A stretch of DNA of 64,000 nt, from positions 14,609,132-14,673,131 of the forward strand of contig NC_051437.1 in the NCBI RefSeq assembly GCF_001649575.2, given 5' to 3'. Each line of letters starts with the position of its first letter. Within the stretch, counting starts at the first letter, position 1. The stretch comes from Kryptolebias marmoratus (lineage: Eukaryota > Chordata > Actinopteri > Cyprinodontiformes > Rivulidae). The translations under genes were made by a program, and so were the position numbers. The notes below the pieces were generated by a model, which saw only the letters and a list, made by a program, of their open reading frames with translations, searched no databases and was not told where the DNA came from. Below are positions 51,001 to 59,600 of this stretch, piece after piece.

Positions 51001-54000
51001 ACTGTGCTTCAGCTAGTGTATGGTTTGTCTGTTCTGGGTGATTGTAGAAACTTAGCCATGCAGCATGAGTGTCCTTAAGGAAGAGGAAGCAATGCTCCTT
51101 AAGAAATACTCAACAAACAGGAAGGAAAGAGTGAAGCTCTGTGATTAGGACAGGAAGGTTTATTGAGGATGTTATTGTGGTAATCTATAGCAGCGGTTTG
51201 TTTAGTTTAGTTGGTTGTTTTCAAATGTTAGTCATAAATAAAGTAGACTTGACCATTGCACAGTATGTCTCGGCGTTCCTGCGTGTCACGCAGTGTTTGT
51301 ATTTCCCCTAGTGTCATATTAGTTCAAGTCTGAGAAGTTCAGACTACACTTACTCAGCTCTCTCTCTCTTCATCATTTTCCCTTCCGCTTTCTCTAAGAT
51401 GATATAGATACAGATCAACCTTTTCTTATTACTGTTCTTTTTTTTTTTTTGTCGTACAGCCCAGATTAGCATTGCCTTCTCCCAGCTGGAGTTCCTCCCA
51501 CACACACATGCAGCCAAAACAAAGTTCTCACCTATCCTTCAGCAGCTGGACATGGCTGAGACAATAACAAAAAAAAAGCAGAGACAGCACTCACATACGA
51601 GCACTCCGACATCCTGGGGTCGTATTTTTGGCACCGGGTTTGTGTAGTCTGTGCAGCTTTAGACACATTATAGTCACCTTTCAAGTTGAAACTGAACATT
51701 TGTCCTGTTAAAGAATCTGTTTTTGCACAGCGGAGGAGCTGACCTGCTGTTGCCCCGACTGACGCTGCAGAGCAGAAGGACAGGATTTATCCCAGCACTT
51801 GGCCCCCCATGTTTGTGAGACACTCAGGATAAAATACCACTCCTAAATGACACAGACAAACCTGTGAAAGCAGGCACACCGAGTGCACGAGAAATCGAAA
51901 CCCATGCACAGAAGTTTTCTTCTTTTTCGTTGTGTACATCTGGATTCCTGCACTTTTCATTGATCGCGAGTTAGTTTGGAGGTCTCGGGCTGCCTCGCAG
52001 ATGTGCACCTGACAAACAGATCAGTCAACACGGTCACGTTTCACTCCCCCGATCAGAGCTGGTTATGTGCGAAGGGTCACACACTCACTGTGTTCCGTTC
52101 ACACGTGCACTAATCTGCTCTCTGTCAGCTGTCACAAGTATGTTTGTGGCTTTAAGGGATTTTCCCCAACTTTCACGTACTCAAGAAATAAAATGAAACA
52201 GGAAACCATAAACCTTTTCGGTCGGTCGGATAAGCCTTAGCTGTTAAATTGGATTTGAATGATAATAAAGTTACTGAACTTGAAATTGAGATCATGAAAG
52301 TCACAAAGGGGATTATGAGTCTTAAAAAAAAAAAAAAAAAAAAAACACATAAAGAAAATAAATAAATAAAAGAGTTCTGGCTCTGTAAAGTGTCTCTGGG
52401 GCCTACTAACAAACAGATGATAATACAGGAAGGGATCATTGTTAAACTTTTTTCAGGGGCAATAAAAAAAAAGAGTCTGCAAGTGTGGTCCACAAAAGAA
52501 ACAGCATTAAAGCAGATTATTAGTAGCACATGTGACAAAATATTTCTTAGAGAATTTATTGACTTGGGGAAATGTGCCAGAAGGAATGCAACACAACATA
52601 TGCTGTCACATTAAAGGGAAAGTTCAGATTTTTTTTTTTTGATGTCGGCTTTTGTGGAAAAGCTATGAACCGACAATATCTTACCTGTTGTAGAAAGCTC
52701 TTTGAACAACAAGAAATAACCGTAGAAATCTATGTAAATAACTGTGTAAAAAGAAACTGAGTGCAGAGTAAATGTGTTTGCAAAACCTGTTTTGACACAT
52801 TTGAGAAGTTTTACCACAGTAGCGATCCATTTAGGTCTATTAGAAACAGCCATCACTAATAACTAACTAATCAGTATTTTTTGCAAACTGAGGTTGTTCA
52901 AAGAGCTGTCTATGACAGGTAAAATACCAGTTGTTCATAACTTTTCCACAGAACCCCACTTCAAAAGATCAGAACTTCTGCTCCTCGCATGGAGTTTCCA
53001 TTTCATACACAGTATTTGCGGTAAACATTGCTGTCATTCCAACCAGATTAGCTTGTTATTGTTTCACTAAGAAAATCATCCGCAGCAGCCAGCTACAACT
53101 GCATGTGTGGGGTTGAAAGTGTTTTAGGTGCTCCCATCATACCACATCAGTGCAGGTTCTAACTCCTTCCTCCTTTACGGCGCTTGACCTGGCAGCAGGT
53201 TGTCAGCTCGGTATGAAAGGAGCTCTGTCATTCCAGCTCCTGCCCTTTTCCTTCCGCTGCTATTAACATGTGTCAACACGGGCAGAGCGGTGGCACACAA
53301 ATAAACTCTGTCAACGGAGTCAGATGTTTGCAGCGAGCTCTGACTGGCTTTCCTCCCTGTTAGTGCCCTGAACCTGTTAACTTGACCCTCCCCGGGCCTG
53401 CGTCCCTCCCCTCAGCACCTAACGTGGCTATTTTTCCTGAAACAGCTGCGGAGCGATGTTAAGTACCGCATGATGTGCTGCTAAATGCTCCCTTCTGAAT
53501 GTAAGAAATTCTTCACGTGTGAGTCGGAGGAGCTCCGATCATCATTTCCTGTGTTGCACAGAGGCCAGAGGAACATTTAGCAGTTGCTATAGCTGCACTG
53601 GCAGGGAGCAGCCTCGGGGAGACAGAGGAAGGTCCAGCTCCAGTGTGATGCAACCAGTGAAGCTATTATGTGTTTGATTCTGGGCGCAATTGAGCATGTT
53701 CAGAGTTGAACACACTATCTATGATATCTCTCGGTGTTGGGTGATTATTTCTGACATGTTCCCTTTGTACTGGTGCAAACAGTTTATACATGTGTGCTTT
53801 AGGCCTGTGCATAAAATAATTAGCTCCTCTTTGCACAGCTTTTGGGTGTCTTTGACATCTGTGGAAAGACTTTTTTTTACAAGTGGAGTTTGAGTCCATC
53901 TAATGAAAGAAACAGGGGAAACAGCACCAGTGCCCTGATACAAGTGTTGACACAGAGTAGATGCATAAAAATGAACATACAAAGAAACTCTTAATATGGG

Positions 54001-57000
54001 GTTTTAACATCCAACATATTTCTTAAACTCGTCATCCAGCAGAGCAGAAGCTTCAAAAAGACAACTCCATATGTGAATGACTTTCTTTGGCATCCATGTG
54101 GTGATTTAAAAGAAAATGTTGACATATTTGAGAGAAGAATCTAGTACATAGGTGTGTGTAAAAAGCATGGCTTTCTTTGTGTGACCAAATCTAAAATCAC
54201 AGAAACACTGAATGAAACAAATTTTGTTCTTTAAATTGATTTTTTTTTACAAATATCAGTAGACAGATCAGTTTTTTTGTATTAGCATTGTAACATAAAC
54301 TTGGCAGTAAATCAGCAAGAAACATCAGCAGATGAATGCATTTTCATCACGTGAAGCCTGAAGAAACCTACAGCAACATGTTTGCAGCATTACTGCAGCT
54401 TTTCTCAGGGGCTTGATAGCAAAATGTTTTAACAAATTTTTGCCTTGGTTAGAACATTTTTTGGCTTAAAGTTAAGTGTCCATGATGGATAGACAATAAA
54501 ATGTTTAATCAACAGGTTTTTTTTATATTAGTGCTATAATAACAGATTGTTCAGAAAATGGTTTTGCCAGCAATTAAACACGTGATTTTTACTGGACTGT
54601 GCATTAGGTGAGGCAAAAACAACTGTGAAGTGTTTGGACAGCATTATTGTTTCAAACAGGCAGCTGATGAGAGATCAAATGGACTTTCTGTACATGTTTG
54701 TCTGTTGAAGAGAATGATGGAGACCATATGATAAAAATATGTTAGTAGAATGAGATTTTTATAGCAAAATATTATAGAACAACACCAGCACTATATAATA
54801 ATAAATAAAAGCATGCAAATAAAACAACAAAGTCATGCAATAAGTCAGAAACAACTTTTTCACTTGCTGACATTTCACCTGGTTGTTTTGTCAGGCACAA
54901 AGTGAAACAAGGCCCGTCAACATGCTTAATCAGATGAACAGCGTATAACCTGTATATCTCCTACATAAACCCTTTTATTCCCACAGAAACCACTGCGCCT
55001 ACATGGTCCAAAAGAACGTCACATGCATCATGCAGGAAGGAGTGGAAACCTATGTGAACGCTGAATACACCACCAAGTGCATCTGGGGTCAGAAATGTCC
55101 CGTCATCATGTGAGTCAATCAGTCTGAACGGCAAAATGCTAACATTGCACAATGGCTTTACTGCCACACAAGTGAACACAATGAACTTTATTGTGGCATT
55201 TAAAATAAGTTATGTCTTCACTTACAGCAAACTGGATGCCAGAGCCAACTGTAGAACATTTTGTGTGTTACTGCTGCCCTCTAGTGATGAGATGGTAAAC
55301 TGTTCTTACACTGGAGGTTCATAGTTTTCCTCACAATCTTCTACAAAGACATCTCACTGAAGGGAATAAAGATTGTTTTCTTAGCTGAATATGATCTGAG
55401 GAGAGTAACAGTAACATTTACTTTTCTTTACATTAAAAAAAGACCATTTCCTCCTGAAAAACTATTCCAGTTTAGACATGGTCCTTTTTGCCTTTCACTT
55501 GCTCTCCTACTTTTGTAAATTTATAGAGTGAATATTAAAAAAAAATGGTTGGTGTTGTAGGTAGATTAATTGCCAGTCTACAGCCTACAGCTTATCACTG
55601 AAGCTCTTAGGTATCAGTTTGATTTGACTATTTTGTAGCAGACGTGATTATTTTTGTTCTTTCTCATCCGTGTAATATGCATTTGAAAAGCCCCCACACA
55701 GAGGGAAACTAAAGTGGATTTTATCTTCAAAAATAAAAGTTAAATCTTTCTCTGTGTGTGTGTGTATTGTGAAAGAAGAGGTGGAGTTTGATTTTAAACA
55801 AGATAATGCTAAAGTTGGGGGTGCTGACCCGCATCCAATCCTCTGATGCCATGCCATTTACACCATACTTTATCTTAATCTCCCAATCTTCCTCTAATCC
55901 ATGTTTAATCCCATAGAGAACAACTTCATTCACTTTATTCTGCATTATCTTCATATCCCTTTGTGCTCCTGGCAGAATTGGTTAAAAGAAAATACTTTAG
56001 ATAGTAAAAACCTCTCTATATTTGTTGGTCAGCGGAGATAAACATACGTGTTCATGTTCTTCCCTTCAGGTACAGAACTTTCTTTAAACCAAAGTACAAG
56101 GTGGGTTTTAAGACCGTGACAGAGCTGGAGTGGAGGTGTTGCCCCGGTCATTCTGGAGAATCATGCCATGACGGACCTACATCACTGCCTGACGTCGTTG
56201 GGCCCAATCTCCCCCATCGTCCAGGTGTCAAAGGCTTCCCGAGACCCCCTGTGGACCAGAAGCCCGGAGGAGGCCAGCTGGAGCCAGGCAAACCCTTCCC
56301 TGATGTTCTCACAGGACAATTGCCTACTGGGAGGGGAAAACCCAACTATGGTAAGAGCTGATCCCAACTGGGGTTTTATTGTTAAGGTTTGAGATACATA
56401 GCTGCCAGTCACCTCACTGTGTTTTGTGCTTGTCTTAAAATTCCAGGGACCAAAATACCAGGAGTGACTGGTGAACGTTTGGACCGAATGGAGGAGGACC
56501 TGCGTCGTCTCACTCAGGGTCTGAACACCCTCAATGGGGTGGTGGCTGGACTCGAGGATCGACTGCGCACATCTCTCCGGGAAGACACCAACAAACTGTT
56601 GGTGTCGCTGCTGCCCAACGCTCCAAGGGGCCACGACTCCACCGTGGGATTTGGTGTGATCCCAGACGGGAGTCCTGATGGTCTGGAAGGAGGACAGACC
56701 CTTCCTGGATTTGGAGACCTAGCAGGGAGAGTGACAGAAGTGAGGGATGAACTGCGAGCCAAAACTCACATTTTGGAGAAAATTCAGGTACTCTAACTAG
56801 AAAGAAAAATCAAGCCTCAGACCTGTTACAGCCTTATCAAATACTACCTTTTACTGTATCCTCTTCTTAATGTGCCTCATTAGGGAATGGTCTTGGGTCA
56901 CGATGGCCAGCTGAAGACGCTGTTGGAAGGAGTCGGAGGCCAGCCCATCCATAGTCCTGACTCTACCTCTTTTGTGGATGAGATCTTGGATAACAGGCTG

Positions 57001-58913
57001 GCTACAGTGAGGGCTGAGATCCTGGATGGCTTTGAGCGACGTCTGACTGGCCTGGAGAGCCAGTGCGATGAAAAAATTGGGGAGGTGAAAAGGCAGTGCC
57101 ACAGGGAGCACATGGATGGCCAGGAGCAGATGCAGCAGTCTCTGGATGGCAGGGAAACTGGCCTCAGGGAGGAGTTGGGCACTTTGCAGGCTCAGATTCA
57201 AGGTCTGACTCTGACTGAGAGTTGCTGTGGACAGGTATGAATCATTTCACTATGACAAGCATGCCACAAATACATGGAACATGCCAATCAAATTAATTAA
57301 GTAACCTTCTGTCAAAGAATTAAAGGGAAGCTCTGTCTGTATAGCAAACAATAAGGCAGAAAATGCTTACCATAAAGCATGCCATAAGCTGACAAAGCTA
57401 ATTAATGAACAATCAGTCTACATACTGGCGAAATAAATAGAAGTTAAATTAATATAAAATGTTTAATAAAGATGTTGAGCATATACAAGGCACAAATTAT
57501 GCTTCCATAGACAATTAAATTAGGCACAAGAAATTAGGTTACTGTTGTTTCCTGTTCTTAAATTAACCATTTCTTCATCTTTAGTGAATAAACATTAAAC
57601 TGCCTTCGATCTTCTCATTTCAGCTTCATAGTGAAAGCAGAAGTATATTTCCAAAAATACCAAACTATAAAACTATTTCCATTAGGTTCATGCCATAAAA
57701 CTGCATAATAACATATGACTGGATGGTCTACTGTGTGACTAATGGATTAAATTATTGATAATTACAGGTGAACAGCCTGTCTCAGCGCGTGCTGCTGCTG
57801 GAAGAATCAGTAAAGGATTTGACAGAATCTCAGAGGCAGCTGCAGAGAGCCATCGTTGAACAAGGTGTTCAGATCGATACTATGATTGAGACCCGCCTGG
57901 TGGACATCGAGGACAGACTCAATGCCACCATCGTTGGACCTGATGGCATTGAAAGGCTTCCTGGTTCTCTGGATGGCTTCAAAACTATGCTAGAAGACAA
58001 GCTGAAGACCCTGGAGGACAGAGTGTTTGTGGCTGTGGAGGAACTAAGCAATGCCACTGTTCCGGCTCTTCTGGAGGGTCAGGTGGTCCCTGCACTGGAG
58101 ACAGAGATTGAGTCCGTTAGGAGGAGGGTGGAGGGAGACCTGAGTAGAATCCAGAAACAGCTAATTGACCTGGAGCTTCTCTGCACCTCTTCATGTGCAC
58201 CCTCCACCCCTCCAGAAGGGGGTGTTGGGGGAACTGTGGTAGGCGAGGACTGTGAGGGAATGGAAAAGAAGATGATAGACCGTCTGGACTCCCATTCGAA
58301 CCAGCTGGACCATATTAACAACACCCTGCACAACCTGCTCGTTCGAATTGCACAGGAGGACTCAGAGGGCGCCGTCCAGGGAGAGATCACACTGCTAAAG
58401 GTCAACATCAACTCCGTGAATCGCACTCTGAAGGGCCTGAAGGACTCCATCAGTATTATTTCAACTGAAGTGAGCCATGCCAACTCATCATGGGAGGAGA
58501 GGGAGCATCAGCTGGTCAATCAGGTGCAAGGGATCACCAAACTCGTCGGCCACCAAGCCTCCCTCCTCGGAGCTGGCGAGAGGCGGCTGGCACAGCTGAA
58601 GGGAGAGCTGGCGGCCTTGAAGAGACAGTTGTTGGGGGGGCTGCATGGCTGCCGCAGCACAGCCATGGAGGTGCACAAAGAGGTGAAGGATGTTGGCAGC
58701 AGGGTGAGCCAGGTGGAGGGCCAGTGCAGCAACCTGGGGGAGCTGGTGGAGCACCTGGAGCGGATCAGGGCAGAGCTGGAGAGACACTCAGATGAGTACC
58801 TGGCCCAGATGAACGGCACTTTGGCCGTCCACTCAGAGCAGCTCGCCGAGCTGAAAGGGGAGATCAAAGACTGTGCGTCCAAAGAAACCACCAACCAAAA
58901 CGAAGACCAGTAG
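41854..58913 (+). CDS. emilin3: EMILIN-3-like extracellular matrix glycoprotein, six coding exons
   Basis: Joining 41854-42038, 54987-55109, 56070-56350, 56447-56787, 56884-57234 and 57768-58913 gives 2427 nt, that is 808 codons plus TAG, with GT..AG at every junction and no frame break. Residues 1 to about 24 are a signal peptide. Residues 63-139 form an EMI domain with cysteines at 65, 75, 93, 99, 126, 127 and 135 and the hallmark WRCCPG. Residues 140-196 are Pro/Gly-rich, and the rest is mainly heptad-like coiled coil. Sequons lie at N72, 479, 522, 611, 645, 666 and 776. The protein ends after the coiled coils with no collagen repeats and no gC1q domain; EMILIN-1 and -2 have gC1q, EMILIN-3 does not, and human EMILIN-3 is of similar length (about 766 residues). 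In the family, EMILIN-3 is a secreted oligomeric matrix protein, reported as a TGF-beta antagonist and as a notochord-sheath component linked to Scube2/Hedgehog in zebrafish. Teleosts have a and b paralogues; I cannot tell which this is. The fold and family are confident; the function is carried over from the family. Confidence 0.88.
43031..43622. repeat. Family B TIR-type repeat, apparently interrupted
   Basis: The left part (43031-43125) has AATGAATAGTTTAGATTTTG and GCCAAACTGAGGCTGTTC. The right part (43546-43622) has GTAACAGGTGTGATATCAAT and CCCCACTTCAAAAGATCTGA then ACTATTGCTTTAA. In other copies these right-arm pieces adjoin, so about 420 bp between them looks foreign or divergent. Confidence 0.45.
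45450..45462 (+). promoter_or_regulatory. DR1-like nuclear-receptor motif in intron 1
   Basis: AGGTCAGAGGTTA has two half-sites with a one-base spacer and one mismatch to consensus. A further AGGTCA is at 45432-45437. Confidence 0.25.
50053..50261 (+). repeat. T-rich retroelement-like sequence, possible 5' part of family D
   Basis: Compositionally like the T/G-rich sequence before the family D tail at 27640, and separated from the tail at 50543 by another repeat insertion. Assignment is tentative. Confidence 0.3.
50262..50460 (+). mobile_element. LINE-like 3' tail fragment
   Basis: GACATGGAGGTAGTTGGAGG, AGTTAGATGGAGGAGGATGA, CGCCGTGGTGACCTCTGAGA and then AGCCAAAAGAAAAAGAAGAAG. This is the widespread teleost repeat end whose consensus has CGCTGTGGCGACCCC and an AAG-rich tail. 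It is non-coding and the exact family is not resolved. Confidence 0.55.
50543..50615 (+). repeat. Retroelement-like tail (family D), copy 2
   Basis: GAAATAAAGTTCCTGGAATC..TGCATTTGGGTCCCATTTTC matches the copy at 27662-27722. Confidence 0.5.
52324..52345 (+). repeat. Poly(A) tract
   Basis: Run of about 22 A, followed by AATA repeats; possibly a retroposon tail, but no body is recognised upstream. Confidence 0.85.
52611..52977. mobile_element. Family B element with about 95-bp terminal inverted repeats
   Basis: The left arm 52611-52710 runs TTAAAGGGAAAGTTCAGAT.., TTGTGGAAAAGCTATGAAC, TATCTTACCTGTTGTAGA, GCTCTTTGAACAAC. The right arm 52884-52977 is its imperfect reverse complement (GTTGTTCAAAGAGC, ATGACAGGTAAAATACC, GTTCATAACTTTTCCACAG, AAAAGATCAGAACTT). 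The 170-bp interior has no coding capacity, so this is a non-autonomous foldback element. Confidence 0.7.
53130..53690. promoter_or_regulatory. GC-richer unique block in intron 1, candidate enhancer
   Basis: This roughly 560-bp stretch stands out from the AT-rich intron by balanced composition, absence of recognisable repeats and many short motifs such as GAGCTC, CAGCTG and TTCC clusters. It lies about 1.3 kb before exon 2. Its regulatory role is inferred only from composition and place. Confidence 0.3.
54987..55109 (+). CDS. emilin3: emilin3 exon 2: first half of EMI domain
   Basis: The acceptor is a pyrimidine-rich stretch ending CCCACAG at 54986. The exon completes lysine 62 and then encodes NHCAYMVQKNVTC, the start of an EMI domain, and continues to KCIWGQKCPVIM. 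Four of the seven EMI cysteines (65, 75, 93, 99) and one N-glycosylation sequon (N72) are here. The donor GTGAGTC at 55110 interrupts the methionine-103 codon after two bases. The exon is 123 bp and lies behind a 12.9-kb intron. Its identity depends on the domain match and on phase agreement at both ends. Confidence 0.88.
55110..56069 (+). other. emilin3 intron 2 (960 bp)
   Basis: GT at 55110 and AG at 56069. The intron is AT-rich with a (TG) run near 55754-55766. No other feature is recognised. Confidence 0.8.
56070..56350 (+). CDS. emilin3: emilin3 exon 3: second half of EMI domain and Pro/Gly-rich linker
   Basis: The acceptor TTCCCTTCAG ends at 56069. The exon completes methionine 103 and reads YRTFFKPKYKVGFKTVTELE followed by WRCCPGHSGESC, the C-terminal half of the EMI domain with cysteines 126, 127 and 135. 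About 57 residues rich in Pro and Gly follow (residues 140-196), a flexible linker before the coiled coils. It is not a Gly-X-Y collagen repeat. The donor GTAAGAG starts at 56351 after the first base of a glycine codon. Reading through the intron would hit an in-frame stop at 56359. Confidence 0.88.
56447..56787 (+). CDS. emilin3: emilin3 exon 4: first coiled-coil segment
   Basis: The acceptor AAATTCCAG ends at 56446 and the exon completes glycine 197. It encodes residues 198-310. A heptad-like stretch starts at GERLDRMEEDLRRLTQGL and continues to a Gly/Pro-containing break (about residues 255-285), then a second helix-prone stretch ending HILEKIQ. There are no cysteines or N-glycosylation sequons. 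The donor GTACTC at 56788 falls between codons (phase 0). The intron to exon 5 is only 96 bp. Confidence 0.85.
56884..57234 (+). CDS. emilin3: emilin3 exon 5: coiled coil with paired cysteines
   Basis: The exon follows the acceptor CCTCATTAG at 56883 and is phase 0 at both ends, so its 351 bp (117 codons, residues 311-427) is symmetric and could be skipped without a frameshift. It encodes coiled-coil sequence with cysteines 371 and 382 and a terminal vicinal pair 424-425 (ESCCGQ). In EMILINs such cysteines between helices are thought to support disulphide-linked multimers. The donor GTATGA at 57235 is acceptable though not ideal. Confidence 0.85.
57235..57767 (+). other. emilin3 intron 5 (533 bp)
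   Basis: GT at 57235 and AG at 57767. It is AT-rich without recognisable repeats. Its phase-0 position splits the coiled-coil coding region between the CC pair of exon 5 and VNSL of exon 6. Confidence 0.8.
57768..58913 (+). CDS. emilin3: emilin3 exon 6: main coiled-coil region and C-terminus
   Basis: The acceptor AATTACAG ends at 57767, and the exon runs 381 codons to TAG at 58911-58913 (residues 428-808). It begins VNSLSQRVLLLEESV and is dominated by heptad-like helices. These are broken near residues 566-595 by a Cys/Pro/Gly linker with C566, C570 and C589. Further cysteines are 722, 747 and 796. Sequons lie at 479, 522, 611, 645, 666 and 776. The protein ends in a hydrophilic tail (KETTNQNEDQ). 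A gC1q domain would be expected here in EMILIN-1 or -2, and none follows in any frame before the polyadenylation signal. Codon usage is GC-rich compared with the flanking non-coding DNA. Confidence 0.9.
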   Translation: MNSLSQRVLLLEESVKDLTESQRQLQRAIVEQGVQIDTMIETRLVDIEDRLNATIVGPDGIERLPGSLDGFKTMLEDKLKTLEDRVFVAVEELSNATVPALLEGQVVPALETEIESVRRRVEGDLSRIQKQLIDLELLCTSSCAPSTPPEGGVGGTVVGEDCEGMEKKMIDRLDSHSNQLDHINNTLHNLLVRIAQEDSEGAVQGEITLLKVNINSVNRTLKGLKDSISIISTEVSHANSSWEEREHQLVNQVQGITKLVGHQASLLGAGERRLAQLKGELAALKRQLLGGLHGCRSTAMEVHKEVKDVGSRVSQVEGQCSNLGELVEHLERIRAELERHSDEYLAQMNGTLAVHSEQLAELKGEIKDCASKETTNQNEDQ

Positions 58914-59600
58914 CAACTGAGCTGCAGATTTCTTTTTTTATTTTTTGAGGAAGGAAAGACTCACTGTGTGTGTGTGTGTGTGCTTTTAATCAGTCTCAAG
59001 TGTCTTCCTCTGCTTCTGTCCTCTCTCTTTAAATCATATCTGCACGGATACAAATGAACTGGTAAAAGTCATCTCTCATAAGGCCTTTGCCCCAGTGCCT
59101 CCTGATGTGGCGGAACACGATGTATGTGGTTGTATAGTCTGACAATATTTCCCTTGTGATTTATTCTGTAAGGGCATTTTTTTATTATAAATGTTTAGTC
59201 ATTTTACTTTTTTAACTTATATGAAGTGACTGCATTGTTATGATGTAAAAAATGTTTGTTCTGGAGAAATGATAACTAAACAAAATGCTGCTATGGGTTT
59301 CTGCTGACAAGCACACTCAACTTCCTCTGTGTCGACACCAGTCTGGTCTTTTTAACAAAATACTGTAAAGTTTGTCTCAACTTGGTGCTATTTCCATTTT
59401 TTCTTTTCTTTTTTTTTGTAAATCATTGTTTTACACATGTTAAGAATGGCTTACGTATTTCTGTTTTGACAGTCGTTTGTTTTTCTCGCCACACTTTCTC
59501 GACTTTCAGAGAGGATTCTTGTGCCTCCATGGGGAGGGCAGTGCGAACACATGGCATAGTGTGAAGAATGAAAAAGAAATAAAACCTGAAATACTCAAGA
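58914..59600 (+). other. emilin3 3' UTR
   Basis: After the TAG the sequence turns AT-rich at once and has no further coding signal. It contains a (TG)n run near 58964-58981 and several T tracts. The first canonical AATAAA is at 59578-59583. A second AATAAA at 59761 abuts an A-rich run and could serve as an alternative end. The UTR length of about 690 nt is inferred from the signal position. Confidence 0.6.
59578..59583 (+). terminator. Polyadenylation signal AATAAA for emilin3
   Basis: This is the first canonical AATAAA downstream of the stop codon. GT/T-rich sequence follows about 35-50 bp later (59613-59635), as expected for a downstream element. An alternative AATAAA is at 59761. Confidence 0.6.

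Larger units (their letters stand above)
42039..54986 (+). other. emilin3 intron 1 (12.9 kb)
   Basis: The intron is bounded by GTAAGTG at 42039 and CCCACAG at 54986. It holds an interrupted TIR-type repeat (about 43031-43622), retroelement-tail sequence (about 50053-50620), an A tract (52324-52345), a TIR element (52611-52977) and a GC-richer unique-looking block (about 53130-53690). Another unique-looking block is at 47950-48430. I see no exon of a nested gene on either strand; the longest open frame inside is 121 codons and is unremarkable. Much of 43.7-50.0 kb shows nothing I can name. Confidence 0.7.

Noticed and set aside
56182..56634. 150-codon antisense frame over emilin3 exons 3-4
   Set aside because: Spans the real 96-bp intron and mirrors coding sequence on the + strand.
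58079..58483. 134-codon antisense frame inside emilin3 exon 6, with others nearby
   Set aside because: Shadow of a GC-rich, Glu/Leu-rich coding strand; Ser/Thr-rich antisense product without domain.
58914..59580. Search for a gC1q domain after the coiled coils, to test EMILIN-1/-2
   Set aside because: No C1q-like coding sequence in any frame and the region has UTR features; supports EMILIN-3 instead.
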